Notes: generated by a model from the sequence alone, not told the origin. A DNA stretch of 64,000 bases from Planktothricoides raciborskii GIHE-MW2 (GCF_040564635.1 NZ_CP159837.1:7117001-7181000); one strand, 5' to 3'; counted from the stretch's first letter, positions 1-8,159 are shown. Made by a program: numbers and translations.

Positions 1-60
1 GACATTTTGGCAGGGGGACTAATTTTCGTAAACATACTAGAAGCCCTTGTGGCACAATAA
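1..60 (+). CDS. possible C-terminal end of an upstream gene (partial)
   Basis: Frame 1 is open from the window edge to a TAA at 58-60 and gives 19 residues rich in hydrophobic amino acids (…AGGLIFVNILEALV…). This would fit the last membrane segment of a protein that starts outside the window. Nineteen codons without a stop is not strong evidence, so the call is tentative and no family is proposed. Confidence 0.25.
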   Translation, partial: DILAGGLIFVNILEALVAQ

Positions 61-175
61 TTACTGGATAGCTGTTCGGGGCGCTCGCCCTCGCCCTTAT
101 CTACGTTTTGGCTGATTAGAGATTTTTGGCCAGCCGGATTGACAAGTTTAATTATACTCATATATCATTGTCAAA

Positions 176-1421
176 GTGAAACATTTACTCTTGTCGAGTC
201 AAATGCAGTTAGTTGAGAAGCATATAATTAACCGACAGCATAAATTTTGGCAGGAATGCGACTATTTAGCATGGCAATCCAAAAATCTTTATAACTCGGC
301 TAATTATGTCCAGCGTCAATACTTCTTTGAAACTAGAAAGTATTACAACTCGATTGATATTTACCACCAGACGAATAACAAAGATAGCTTATCGATACCT
401 ACCAACGAAGGTTAGTAAACAGATTGTCCGTCGAGTTGCTGAAACTTAGAAAGCTTGGTGCAGAGCGTTAAAAGATTGGTCTGGGCATCCTGAAAAATAT
501 TTAGGTAAGCCGAAAATCCCAGGATACAAGCATAAAGAACGTGGTAGAAATGTGGTGATTTATCCCAAGGATGCGATCTCCTCTCCACTGCTATCTCGAG
601 GCATTGTCAAGCTATCTCAGACTAATATTGAGTTGACCACTGAGGCTAATAATATAAACCAAGTACGAATTGTTCCTAAACTTGACCACTATGTAATTGA
701 GATTGTTTACACGGTTAGCGAGCCAGATAAATTTGATGGTAAATATCTAGCTGGTGTAGACCTGGGTTTAAACAATTTGGTGGCTATAACATCCAATCAT
801 CCCGGTATTAGACCGCTGTTGATTAATGGTAGACCATTGAAAATTATTAACCAATTCTTCAATAAAAGAGTAGCAAAAGCACAATCAATCAAGGCTTGTC
901 GGCTGGTAAAACAGCTAAACAGCAAGCGAGATAGAAGGATTGACAACTACCTTCATACTGTGAGTCGGCGTGTTATTGATTGGTGTCAGTTAAATGAGAT
1001 TGGTCAATTAATCATCGGGAAAAATCAACGATGGAAACAAGCTCTCAATATTGGGAAAAAGAATAATCAAGAATTTACCAATATTCCTCATGCCAAACTG
1101 ATTAAATTATTGACCTCACAATTAGCAGGGATTTCTGTAGTTTTAACTGAAGAAAGCTACACTTCTAAAGCGAGCGCTTTAAATGGCGATTATTTGCCGA
1201 ATATCCAGGTTAAAACAGAAGCAAAAGTTGTGTTTAATGGTAAGCGTGTTAAACGTGGTTTATACTTGACTTCCACTGGTAGAATCATCAACGCTGATAT
1301 CAATGGAAGCATGAATATAGCTAGAAAAGTAATTCCCGATGCTTTTGAGGGAATAGAGGGATTGCCGTTTATTCCTGTAGTTTTAGACCTTTGGACTAAA
1401 ATTACAAACGTAGCTGTCTAA
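176..1421 (+). pseudogene. tnpB: decayed TnpB (IS200/IS605-family OrfB) RNA-guided nuclease gene
   Basis: TnpB is the RuvC-type RNA-guided nuclease of IS200/IS605 elements. The N-terminal part runs in one frame from the GTG at 176 to about 415. Homologous sequence then continues in another frame (YLPTKVSKQIVRRVAET from about 396), meets a TAG at 447-449, and resumes (KAWCRALKDW…HPEKYLGKPKIPGYKHK) into the open stretch 552-1421. One frameshift and one nonsense codon therefore separate the N-terminus from the catalytic part. All three RuvC acidic positions are visible: D in AGVDLGLNN, E in LTEESYTSK and D in INADINGSMN. The CxxC zinc-finger pairs of many TnpBs are absent, as in a common cyanobacterial subgroup (from memory). 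No tnpA transposase lies nearby. Downstream is a terminator-like hairpin at 1507. It is probably inactive, unless the 552-1421 part is made on its own. Confidence 0.85.
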
Positions 1422-1506
1422 CATTGTCTACCTTTGGGTAACTTTGTCCAGATTTTTACGAGCGGTAAAGTTAAAACAACAAATAACCAATAATATTTCC
1501 GATCCA

Positions 1507-1545
1507 GGGAGGGACAATTGATGAATTGTCCCTCCCTTTATTTAT
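1507..1545 (+). terminator. strong hairpin with T-rich tail after tnpB remnant
   Basis: The arms GGGAGGGACAATT (1507-1519) and AATTGTCCCTCCC (1524-1536) form a perfect 13-bp stem with a four-base loop, followed by TTTATTTAT. This looks like a rho-independent terminator or a small palindromic repeat about 85 bp past the tnpB stop. Confidence 0.55.
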
Positions 1546-1584
1546 GGGTTTATTTATGGGTTTATTTATGGGTTTATTCATGGG
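1537..1584. repeat. four 12-bp tandem repeats (TTTATTTATGGG)
   Basis: Three exact copies of TTTATTTATGGG, plus a fourth with one change (TTTATTCATGGG), follow the hairpin directly. The rest of the gap up to 1809 contains a short palindrome around 1604-1632 (GTAGGGGCGAACGCCC…) and AT-rich low-complexity DNA. No gene was seen there. Confidence 0.8.
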
Positions 1585-1809
1585 TGAAATCTATTCACCA
1601 TTCCGTAGGGGCGAACGCCCGTTCTCCCCTACACAAAGAAACAACAATTAACAAGTAAGCAATAAGCAATAATAAATAGCAAACAGACAATCAAAAACCA
1701 CCAATCAAACCTGTGGACAGTTGATAAACTGACCGAAAAAAATAATTTTATCCTGAAACTGCGCTGAGTTTCCGAATTCTGAAATATAGTTTAAAAGGAA
1801 ATATTAACT

Positions 1810-2244
1810 ATGCGCAGCATCTACGGTTTTATTCTATTGTCTGGTTTATTATTGACTGGCGTTGGTAACGCGGCATTTCGTACTTTTGACTCTGGGTCTT
1901 TTGACCAAGTTGGCTCTGATATTCCATTGAATATTCTCTCGGAAAATGATGGAAATTTTTGCAAAAGAGGTGCAGATCAAAGGGACGGTTGCTTAGAGAT
2001 GAAATCTCAAGTATTACTGTCATTGAATCAGTCTAAACTTGTTGTGGACAAATTTGTAAATCGTATGCCTAGAGGGAGCGGACGCATTGACACGATGGAT
2101 TCCGATCAGAATAATCGTCGGATGTCAATCAAAGACGAAGCCAGGGGCAGCGGGCGTCGTGATATCACTAATTCTGAGAAAGATCCCGATAGCGTCCAAA
2201 GCACTTCTCAAGAACATCGGGGGAGTGGACGATTAGAAGCATAA
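1810..2244 (+). CDS. patX: PatX-like secreted protein with three RGSGR pentapeptides
   Basis: The 144-residue product has an N-terminal hydrophobic signal segment (about residues 4-20, ending GVGNAA), so it is probably exported or membrane-inserted. The pentapeptide RGSGR occurs three times, at residues 88-92, 112-116 and 137-141, spaced 24-25 residues apart and preceded by P, A and H. The last copy is almost at the C-terminus (HRGSGRLEA). RGSGR is the HetR-binding signal of PatS and HetN. PatX is the known family of signal-peptide proteins carrying this motif near the C-terminus in filamentous cyanobacteria, including strains without heterocysts. The start is supported by AAAAGGAAA upstream of the ATG. 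hetR itself is not in this window. Three copies are unusual, because PatX is generally described with one terminal motif (from memory). A tandem duplication of a 24-25-residue unit is the simplest origin. Confidence 0.82.
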   Translation: MRSIYGFILLSGLLLTGVGNAAFRTFDSGSFDQVGSDIPLNILSENDGNFCKRGADQRDGCLEMKSQVLLSLNQSKLVVDKFVNRMPRGSGRIDTMDSDQNNRRMSIKDEARGSGRRDITNSEKDPDSVQSTSQEHRGSGRLEA

Positions 2245-2471
2245 CATAATTTGACAATAATTTTTCGTCAATATTTAAGCTTCATAACAATTGCAATAGG
2301 CCGATAGGATTATTTCCTGGCGGCTGATTTTGCTTTTTACAAAAAATATAAATTTGGTTAAATGACTGGCTTTCCTCCCGGAAGCGATCGCCTAAATTAA
2401 GGCCGAAAATTCTCTAATAAAAGTATTTCATACAAAATCTCATATTATTTATTTGTTACAAGTTATGAAAT

Positions 2472-2627
2472 ATGAATAAGTTAATTACAAACAATTGCCG
2501 TCAGTGCAAATACTTGCTTATTGGATGTGGTGATGAAGATGAGCCGTTGATTGCGGTTCCGGGAATGCTGACATCCTTGGGCAAATTCCCTCAGAGAAAT
2601 ATTCATAAAATGTTAAAGTTAATATAG
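2472..2627 (+). CDS. possible 51-residue small protein
   Basis: An ATG-started frame of 51 codons lies in the 463-bp gap between the RGSGR protein and the diguanylate cyclase. It contains a CRQC motif near the N-terminus (residues 9-12) and no membrane segment. No convincing ribosome binding site was seen and no family is recognised. It could be chance, or a remnant. The rest of the gap (2245-2471 and 2628-2707) shows nothing but AT-rich DNA with one HIP1 site. Confidence 0.25.
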   Translation: MNKLITNNCRQCKYLLIGCGDEDEPLIAVPGMLTSLGKFPQRNIHKMLKLI

Positions 2628-2707
2628 ATGTTTGCTCAGATGACTTTCAGAGCATTTATCAGAGGATAATTTCTGGTCGAATTATTGGTTAAATTCAGAT
2701 TATAAAA

Positions 2708-3670
2708 ATGATGGATCCTCTCTGGTTTCAAGTAAAATCGTTTAATCCTAAAGAATTTCTGGTGTTAATCGTCGATGACGTGAGGAGTAATCTGAAAGTC
2801 GTCGGCGCCATCCTAGATCGCGTGGGGTATTCTACAACGTTTGCCACCAGTGGCGAACAAGCCTTTGAACGCATGAAAAAGTCTAAACCAGACTTGATAT
2901 TGATGGATATAATGATGCCAGAGATGGATGGAATCGAAGTTTGTAAAAAAATTAAAGGAATTAGTCAATACGAGGAAATACCGATTATTTTCGTCACCGC
3001 CAGTCACGAAAATAAAATGATTATGGAAGCCTTCAAGCAAGGCGCGGTTGACTATATTACTAAGCCATTTAAGTCCGGTGAATTACTGGCAAGGGTTAAG
3101 ATTCATTTAGAGTTGAAATATACCAGAGATGAATTGAGAAAAAACCTAATTGAGTTAAATAAATTAGCCACCACTGATGGTCTAACTGGGGTACTTAATC
3201 GGCGTCATCTCTTTATTTTAGCCGAGCAGGAATTTAACCGAGTTTGTCGTTATGGCAATTCTTTTTCTGTGTTTATTTTGGATGTAGATTATTTTAAGAT
3301 GATTAATGATACTTATGGTCATACGGTTGGGGATGAAACTTTAAAGGCGATCGCCCAAACCACCCAAAGTTTACTCAGAAACGTTGATTTATTTGGCCGA
3401 TTTGGGGGAGAAGAGTTTGTCGGTTTTCTCCCAGAAACTAACAGTGAAGATGCTTTCAAAGTCGCTGAAAGAATTCGCCAAACTATTGCTAATTTAAACC
3501 TAGAAATTGACAATAATATTTTGCGTATTACCGTTAGCATTGGCTTGGCAACTTATGCCTCAACCGATCCCGACATTGACGAAATGTTAAAACGAGCGGA
3601 TCTGGCTCTTTATGAAGCCAAACGACGGGGACGTAACCAAGTGCTTGTTTATCAGGATAATTTATCCTGA
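2708..3670 (+). CDS. response regulator diguanylate cyclase (REC-GGDEF)
   Basis: A 320-residue PleD-like protein. The receiver domain covers roughly residues 17-135: acidic pocket LIVDDV, phosphoacceptor D in LILMDIMMPEMDG, T in FVTASH and K in YITKPF. A short helical linker leads to a GGDEF domain (about 155-315) with the active motif GGEEF. A likely product-inhibition I-site, RNVD, lies five residues before GGEEF. The protein should make c-di-GMP when phosphorylated by a histidine kinase, which is not adjacent. No membrane segment is present, so it is cytoplasmic. Whether the start is ATG 2708 or the ATG directly after it (2711) is not decided by the sequence. Confidence 0.93.
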   Translation: MMDPLWFQVKSFNPKEFLVLIVDDVRSNLKVVGAILDRVGYSTTFATSGEQAFERMKKSKPDLILMDIMMPEMDGIEVCKKIKGISQYEEIPIIFVTASHENKMIMEAFKQGAVDYITKPFKSGELLARVKIHLELKYTRDELRKNLIELNKLATTDGLTGVLNRRHLFILAEQEFNRVCRYGNSFSVFILDVDYFKMINDTYGHTVGDETLKAIAQTTQSLLRNVDLFGRFGGEEFVGFLPETNSEDAFKVAERIRQTIANLNLEIDNNILRITVSIGLATYASTDPDIDEMLKRADLALYEAKRRGRNQVLVYQDNLS

Positions 3671-3788
3671 TAATTTATGGATCAAAAGATCAAACCTAAT
3701 TTTAGAGTAGAATGAATCACTGGTAATTTTTTTATCGGTTGAGTCCAAAAATTAAAACATCTCAGAAAACAATTTACTCAGGTATTCA

Positions 3789-3893
3789 ATGGAAAATACA
3801 GCGTTGTTAGATGCGATCGCCGGTGGACTAGCCCTGGCCATTGTCATTGGTGGGTTAGTCATGCTATTTAAAGGAATGTCAGCATTTAAATAA
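3789..3893 (+). CDS. 34-residue single-pass membrane peptide
   Basis: The ATG at 3789 opens a 34-codon frame ending with TAA at 3891. The product has a short acidic start (MENTALLDA), one strongly hydrophobic segment of about 19 residues (GGLALAIVIGGLVML) and a lysine-containing tail (FKGMSAFK). That layout is typical of small thylakoid or NDH/photosystem accessory subunits, but it does not match PetN, PsaM, PsbN or Psb30 as I know them. A HIP1-like GCGATCGC lies inside the coding frame. It is short enough to be missed by ORF callers. Confidence rests on the clean membrane-peptide composition. Confidence 0.55.
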   Translation: MENTALLDAIAGGLALAIVIGGLVMLFKGMSAFK

Positions 3894-3900
3894 TTTTAGT

Positions 3901-3974
3901 TATTTGTTATTGATTATTCGTTGTTTGACTGATTATGCAAATAACGAATAACCAATAACGAATAACGAATAACC
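3901..3974. repeat. short tandem repeats (AATAACGAATAACC type)
   Basis: The gap between the small peptide gene and surE consists of AT-rich low-complexity DNA. It ends in several near-identical copies of AATAACGAATAAC, an example of the short tandemly repeated sequences common between genes of filamentous cyanobacteria. Related tracts occur near 6650-6690, 8250-8300, 9070-9160, 11108-11170 and 20510-20585. Confidence 0.7.
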
Positions 3975-4655
3975 TTAAAGGGAAATTTTGGTAACGGCAA
4001 TGTGACCGGAAAAGCACACATCCACATCCGTATTGGGGGCGCGATCGCGGTGCCCATATTCACCCACATAATAAAACTCATCCCTTTCTACCCGATATTG
4101 GATCGGTAAGGGCTGGGTGGAAGGTTGGCAAAACACCATTTTCGGGTCGGGTTCTCCGGGTTCGATGTATGGAAGATTCACATTCCAGAAACTGCCCGGT
4201 TCTAGGGGTCGATTCAGTAAATCGGCCAAGACATAAGCAGCGCGACGAGTGGTGGCAGACCAATCAATCGGGCGTTTTCCTTTGCGATATTGAGAAATGG
4301 CAATTCCTGCACGGCCTAAAAATACCGCCTCCCTTACGGCGGCGACGGTTCCAGAAAGATAGACATCAATTCCCATATTCCCACCCTCATTAATCCCGGA
4401 AATGACCCAGGTGGCGGCGGGAAATAAATGACTTAAGCCAATGCGTACACAGTCGGCAGGGGTTCCCCCAATGGCATATTCCTGCTCGGAACGGCATTCT
4501 ACATGAATGGCGCGATGGGTCGTGACTTGGTGTCCACACCCCGAATATTGTTTTTTCGGAGCCGCGATCGCACAATCATAGTTCTCCAGTGCTTTAACCA
4601 ATCCGCGAATCCCTGGGGCATCGATGCCGTCGTCATTAGTCAGAATAAAATTCAT
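3975..4655 (-). CDS. surE: 5'/3'-nucleotidase SurE
   Basis: A survival-protein SurE-type nucleotidase of 227 residues, which dephosphorylates nucleoside monophosphates using a divalent metal. The metal-binding signature NDDGIDAPG stands directly after the start (MNFILTNDDG). GGTPADCVRIG and ISGINEGGNMG follow and complete the family pattern. The longer frame reaching 4784 was rejected as the start. Its extra 43 residues are translated from three tandem 15-bp repeats and a palindrome, and SurE proteins normally begin just before the NDDG motif. No good Shine-Dalgarno is visible before 4655. Confidence 0.92.
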   Translation of the reverse strand: MNFILTNDDGIDAPGIRGLVKALENYDCAIAAPKKQYSGCGHQVTTHRAIHVECRSEQEYAIGGTPADCVRIGLSHLFPAATWVISGINEGGNMGIDVYLSGTVAAVREAVFLGRAGIAISQYRKGKRPIDWSATTRRAAYVLADLLNRPLEPGSFWNVNLPYIEPGEPDPKMVFCQPSTQPLPIQYRVERDEFYYVGEYGHRDRAPNTDVDVCFSGHIAVTKISL

Positions 4656-4677
4656 CGGTAGATTAAGACTGTGATTT

Positions 4678-4766
4678 GTTGGAAAGTTGTTTGTTGGAAA
4701 GTTGTTTGTTGGAAAGTTAATAGCGATTCTAGCAATGGTAGGGTGGGCAAATCTTGCCCACCCTAC
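4678..4766. repeat. 15-bp tandem repeats and a GTAGGGTGGGC palindrome upstream of surE
   Basis: Three copies of a unit containing TTGTTGGAAAG lie upstream of surE. They are followed by a hairpin with arms GTAGGGTGGGCAA (4738-4750) and TTGCCCACCCTAC (4754-4766). The same palindrome family recurs at 14488-14518 and 48321-48390. Confidence 0.8.
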
Positions 4767-4792
4767 AGTCGCTACCGAGGCCACTCAAGCAA

Positions 4793-5407
4793 TTACAAGC
4801 CGGTTTTTTGCTGTAGCATCGTGTGAGTTTTCAAGCCCACAACTCCATCAGGAGTCAAGCCATTCGCTTTCTGGAAATTAATCACCGCCTGTTGTGTAGC
4901 GTCATCAAATTTCCCGTTCATTTGCCGCCAATCATATAACTTCAAAGAACTAAGCTGGCGTTGTACCCGTAAGACGGTCGGGGAATCATCTCCCAGTCTG
5001 ACCACCGGCTGAGTCGTCGGTTGTGGAGTCTCTGGATAGGTTTGCTCCAAAGCTTCCTGGGTTTTTGTCCCAATCACTCCATCCGGTGTTAATCCATTAT
5101 TTTGTTGAAAATGCTTCACCGCATCTTCCGTTAAATAACCATAGTAGCCGGTGGCTTTGGACTTAAAATAACCCAGTTCTTGCAGACGCCGTTGGACTTG
5201 AACGACTTGATCGCCGCTATCTCCCAACTTGATTAGCGCCAGGGCTGGCACCGCCGTACCAAAAACTGAGGCGCTGAAAACCACAGACATCACAGAGGAA
5301 ATAGACCGACGGCTAAACTTTGGCCATTTCCCGCGCCAATTGGGATAACTCGGAATATCCTGTTGCTCGTATGCTTCAGCAATATGAATATAAGCGAGAT
5401 TTTCCAT
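4793..5407 (-). CDS. peptidoglycan-binding protein with two PGRP-like (PG_binding_1) domains
   Basis: A 204-residue protein with two peptidoglycan-binding type 1 repeats in the C-terminal two thirds: LGDSGDQVVQVQRRLQELGY with NNGLTPDGVIGTKTQ, and LGDDSPTVLRVQRQL with ANGLTPDGVVGLKT. A hydrophobic segment around residues 38-60 (SSVMSVVFSASVFGTAVPAL) acts as a signal or anchor, putting the domains in the periplasm. The start at 5407 (MENLAYIHIAEAYEQ) was chosen over 5518 because AAAGGAA precedes it and this N-terminus is typical of cyanobacterial members of the family. There is no catalytic domain, so it is a binding module only. Confidence 0.85.
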   Translation of the reverse strand: MENLAYIHIAEAYEQQDIPSYPNWRGKWPKFSRRSISSVMSVVFSASVFGTAVPALALIKLGDSGDQVVQVQRRLQELGYFKSKATGYYGYLTEDAVKHFQQNNGLTPDGVIGTKTQEALEQTYPETPQPTTQPVVRLGDDSPTVLRVQRQLSSLKLYDWRQMNGKFDDATQQAVINFQKANGLTPDGVVGLKTHTMLQQKTGL

Positions 5408-5546
5408 CACGAGTAATTCCTTTTTATTCCTGTGTACTGATAAACACAAATTCATTGCCTTAAATAGCGATCGCGGCTCACATTCTCCGAAGTCATAAAT
5501 GAAAAAATTTATGCTCATTTCTTAACAATTAGAATGTGTTTACGGC

Positions 5547-6368
5547 TTAAAATTCGATTTTCGGATGAATCAAATTGTATCCTGCCGCTTTCAGCTTTTC
5601 ATTGGATAGCCGTGCATTGTAGGGACGTACCTGGGGTGTCGATGGATCCCAAATTACTTTAGGCAGCCCATGACATTCAAACAAACCATCAAGGAGTTCG
5701 CCCGTAGTCATAGGTGAATCATTTCCGAGATTGTAGATGCCCCCCAATTGCTGGCAAAGAATAAAATCCAATGACCCTACAATATCATCTAAATGTATCC
5801 AGTTAGCGATCTCTTGGCCGGTTCCCGGACGAGTTTTTCCGGCAATATTTTGAAAGATTCTTAACAGAGTTCGACCCGGCCCATAAATTCCCGCAATGCG
5901 AAGAATAGAAACAGTCAATTGCTCACTCGCTGCCGCCAATAAAACTTGCTCTGTTTTATACAGAATCTCACCATTTTCATTGGCAGGACAGACTGGCGAC
6001 TCTTCATCTACCAACGCACCCTGTCGATCGCCATATACAGCATAACTGCCTGTATATATAAGTTGCTGCACTGTGGGGACTTCTTTTAAGGCCGTGACTA
6101 AGGTTTCCGCAGTCTTTAAGTAAGTTTGCTCATAGCCGGTGCGATTTTTCGCCCCGACACTCAGCAGTACCACTTCTTGATCTTTTAGCACATCCCGCAT
6201 TCGTTCGAGGTCATCCCCTCGAAGAATTTCTACCCGGTGAGCCACTGCTTGTAATTCAGGAACTCTTTCTGGGGTCGTGGTGGTGACAGTGAGGGTATGA
6301 CCCCCTTCTTTCCACAACTTTGCCACCGCAGTGCCGACATAACCACAGCCAATAATTAGAATATTCAT
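5547..6368 (-). CDS. NAD-dependent epimerase/dehydratase family protein (extended SDR)
   Basis: A 273-residue extended short-chain dehydrogenase. The N-terminal Rossmann motif is IIGCGYVGTAVAKLW. A serine-rich segment YTGSYAVYG carries the tyrosine of the catalytic region, though the usual YxxxK is not clear (YGDRQ here). HLDDIVG and YNLGND are typical of nucleotide-sugar epimerase relatives such as the YeeZ/Gmd-like group. The substrate cannot be told from sequence. It lies alone between repeat-rich gaps. Confidence 0.8.
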   Translation of the reverse strand: MNILIIGCGYVGTAVAKLWKEGGHTLTVTTTTPERVPELQAVAHRVEILRGDDLERMRDVLKDQEVVLLSVGAKNRTGYEQTYLKTAETLVTALKEVPTVQQLIYTGSYAVYGDRQGALVDEESPVCPANENGEILYKTEQVLLAAASEQLTVSILRIAGIYGPGRTLLRIFQNIAGKTRPGTGQEIANWIHLDDIVGSLDFILCQQLGGIYNLGNDSPMTTGELLDGLFECHGLPKVIWDPSTPQVRPYNARLSNEKLKAAGYNLIHPKIEF

Positions 6369-6605
6369 AATTAATTGCTAATTGCTACTTGCTAATTGCT
6401 AATTGCTAGTTGTTGGGTAGGGATTCTTTGGGTAGGGATTATTTGGTTGATAGTTGTTGGTTGTTCGCTGGGGAACGGGGGTCGGAAGGTGTCGGGTGTG
6501 GGGGAGCAGAGGAGATATATCTCCTCTGCTCCTGATCTCCTCTGCTCCTGATCTCCTCTGCCGACGGCGGTCTCCTCTGCCGACGGCGGTCTCCTCATCT
6601 CCTGA
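6369..6605. repeat. compound tandem repeats upstream of the SDR gene
   Basis: This stretch holds AATTGCTAATTGCT-type short repeats, two GGGTAGGGATT copies, two copies of a 16-bp unit (TCCTCTGCTCCTGATC) and two copies of a 19-bp unit (TCCTCTGCCGACGGCGGTC). Two overlapping minus-strand reading frames through it are rich in R and E only because of the repeats, and are not accepted as genes. Confidence 0.8.
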
Positions 6606-6767
6606 AATCAAATATCTGTAGCATCACTTAACGAAATGCCAACCGTCATTTCTTAAACACAAACAACAAACAATAACAAATAACTCATAACCAATACTTA
6701 ATAAAATTTAATTCTAATCTACCATTAAATGTAAGATATTGAACAATCAGTTTTCTTACATAAGCAC

Positions 6768-7472
6768 ATGAGACTAGCAATCTTTTCTTTAAGAAAATAT
6801 ACTCAGCGACTAATGGCGGTGGTGGGGATGATCCTGTTAGCCAGTGGGTTGGTGGCATTACCTGCGAGTGCGACGGGAATGTATCAAATGCCGCCGACGC
6901 CCCCCGATCGCACCAGAGTGCTGGATGATGGGGAAATTCTTAGCCGCTTGAATGAAGGTCAAATTACCAAAAAATTTGATGCGGTGGCGGAAAAAACCGG
7001 CTATCAACCCTGGTTGGTGACGATTCACCGCTTGGATTATGGCCTGAGTATTGAAGATTTTACCAATCAGCTATTTGAGAAGTGGTTTCCTACCCCGGAA
7101 GCGCAGGCGAATCAAGTTTTAATTGCGATCGATAACGTGACTAATAACGCGGGAATTCGCACCGGAGAGGCGGTAAAATCGGTGCTGACTGATGAGATTG
7201 TTGCCAGTGTGGTTAATGACACGATTCAGGTGCCTTTGATCCAAGGAGACAAATATAATCAAGCCCTGTTGGATGCCAGCGATCGCGTTGCCACGGTATT
7301 ATTTGGGGAACCGGATCCAGGGCCGCCCGTATTTGACAATTCCATTGATGTGGAACGCACCTATAAAACGGCGGAAGAAACCGATACGTTTAATTCCACC
7401 ATTGTGGTTGTGGTGCTCTTAATCTTAGCCACGGTGATTCCAATGGTGACGTATTACTGGTACATTAATTAG
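6768..7472 (+). CDS. psb32: Psb32-type TPM-domain protein
   Basis: A 234-residue membrane-anchored TPM-domain protein, matching the cyanobacterial Psb32/plant TLP18.3 family associated with photosystem II repair. A signal segment (about residues 14-36, ending LPASA) sends the domain to the lumen. The TPM core includes RVLDDGEILSRLNEGQI near the start, WLVTIHRLDYGLS, FEKWFPTPEAQANQVLIAID and the AGIRTGEAVK region. A C-terminal transmembrane helix (about 208-230, STIVVVVLLILATVIPMVTY) anchors it. Length and layout fit the family. Confidence 0.88.
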   Translation: MRLAIFSLRKYTQRLMAVVGMILLASGLVALPASATGMYQMPPTPPDRTRVLDDGEILSRLNEGQITKKFDAVAEKTGYQPWLVTIHRLDYGLSIEDFTNQLFEKWFPTPEAQANQVLIAIDNVTNNAGIRTGEAVKSVLTDEIVASVVNDTIQVPLIQGDKYNQALLDASDRVATVLFGEPDPGPPVFDNSIDVERTYKTAEETDTFNSTIVVVVLLILATVIPMVTYYWYIN

Positions 7473-7562
7473 TCATTAGTTGTTGGTTGTTAGTTGTTAG
7501 TTATTTGTTGTTTGTTGTTTGTTGTTTGTTAGAGCCATAGCCAACAACTAACAACCAACAAC
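7473..7562. repeat. short tandem repeat tract (TTGTTGTTTG/AACAACCAACA)
   Basis: Low-complexity TTAGTTGTTGGTTG and TTTGTTGTTTG repeats follow the psb32 stop, and complementary AACCAACAAC repeats precede the MITE-like element. A matching tract continues at 7705-7775 on the other side, so the element appears to have landed inside a repeat tract. Confidence 0.75.
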
Positions 7563-7704
7563 TATAGCAGTCCTATATCAGTTGTGTAATTGTAGGGGTA
7601 ACAGGTTTGGCAAGCGTGAGCTTACCCCTAAACGCTCCGGGGCAACCACCGCCTTAAGGAATTGCCCCCTACAAAAATATTACGATTGAAATAGGACTGC
7701 TATA
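7563..7704. mobile_element. 142-bp MITE-like element with exact 14-bp terminal inverted repeats
   Basis: The ends TATAGCAGTCCTAT (7563-7576) and ATAGGACTGCTATA (7691-7704) are exact inverted complements. The interior is non-coding and contains a GTAGGGG…CCCCTAC-type segment. The size and ends fit a non-autonomous mini-transposon; no transposase for it is in the window. A TA dinucleotide at the termini would fit an IS630/Tc1-type target, but this cannot be settled here. Confidence 0.7.
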
Positions 7705-7775
7705 ATAACCAACAACTAAGAACCAACAACCAACAACCAACAACCAATAACTAACAACCAACAACGAATAACTAA

Positions 7776-8159
7776 TTAATCTTGCACATAGTCGGCCCCA
7801 GTGACTAAAGCCATTTCCGCCCGAACAAATTCGCGGCCTAAATAAGCGGCATGATCGAGCATGGTGACGGGAACTGGGCTAGTTTCTTCAAAAATTTTCA
7901 CACAAAGTTGTTTAGCCGTTTTTCCGGTAAATATGGTGGTGTGAGTCCGTTGTACTTTACCCCTTGCGGGAATCACTTCGCCGGTTTCGGGATCGACCGC
8001 TAAACCGCGATCGTCGATCGCATTTGTAAAGTGTTTAGCACAAATCAGCCCCGCTTCTCGGTCTAGGTAAATAATAAAATAGCCATTGGGATCGAGATCG
8101 ATATGACGTTGGGAGAGTTTGTCATCAATGGCTTTTAGATTGTCGAGTATTTGAGTCAT
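7776..8159 (-). CDS. DUF4346-type protein
   Basis: A 127-residue cytoplasmic protein of unknown function resembling the DUF4346 family of cyanobacteria, recognised from DLDPNGYFIIYLDREAG, the AKHF segment and the C-terminal HAAYLGREFVRAEMAL. The start at 8159 (MTQILDNLKAIDDKL) was preferred over 8198 because the extra 13 residues look like untranslated leader and lack a ribosome binding site. No partner gene is adjacent. Function is unknown. Confidence 0.72.
   Translation of the reverse strand: MTQILDNLKAIDDKLSQRHIDLDPNGYFIIYLDREAGLICAKHFTNAIDDRGLAVDPETGEVIPARGKVQRTHTTIFTGKTAKQLCVKIFEETSPVPVTMLDHAAYLGREFVRAEMALVTGADYVQD

Noticed and set aside
4656-4784. N-terminal extension of SurE reaching 4784
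   Set aside because: The extra 43 residues are translated from three tandem repeats and a palindrome, and the family starts immediately before the NDDG motif.
6392-6611. Two overlapping minus-strand reading frames of 68-70 residues
   Set aside because: They run through tandem 16-bp and 19-bp repeats, share no family pattern and have biased R/E/G content that follows from the repeat units.
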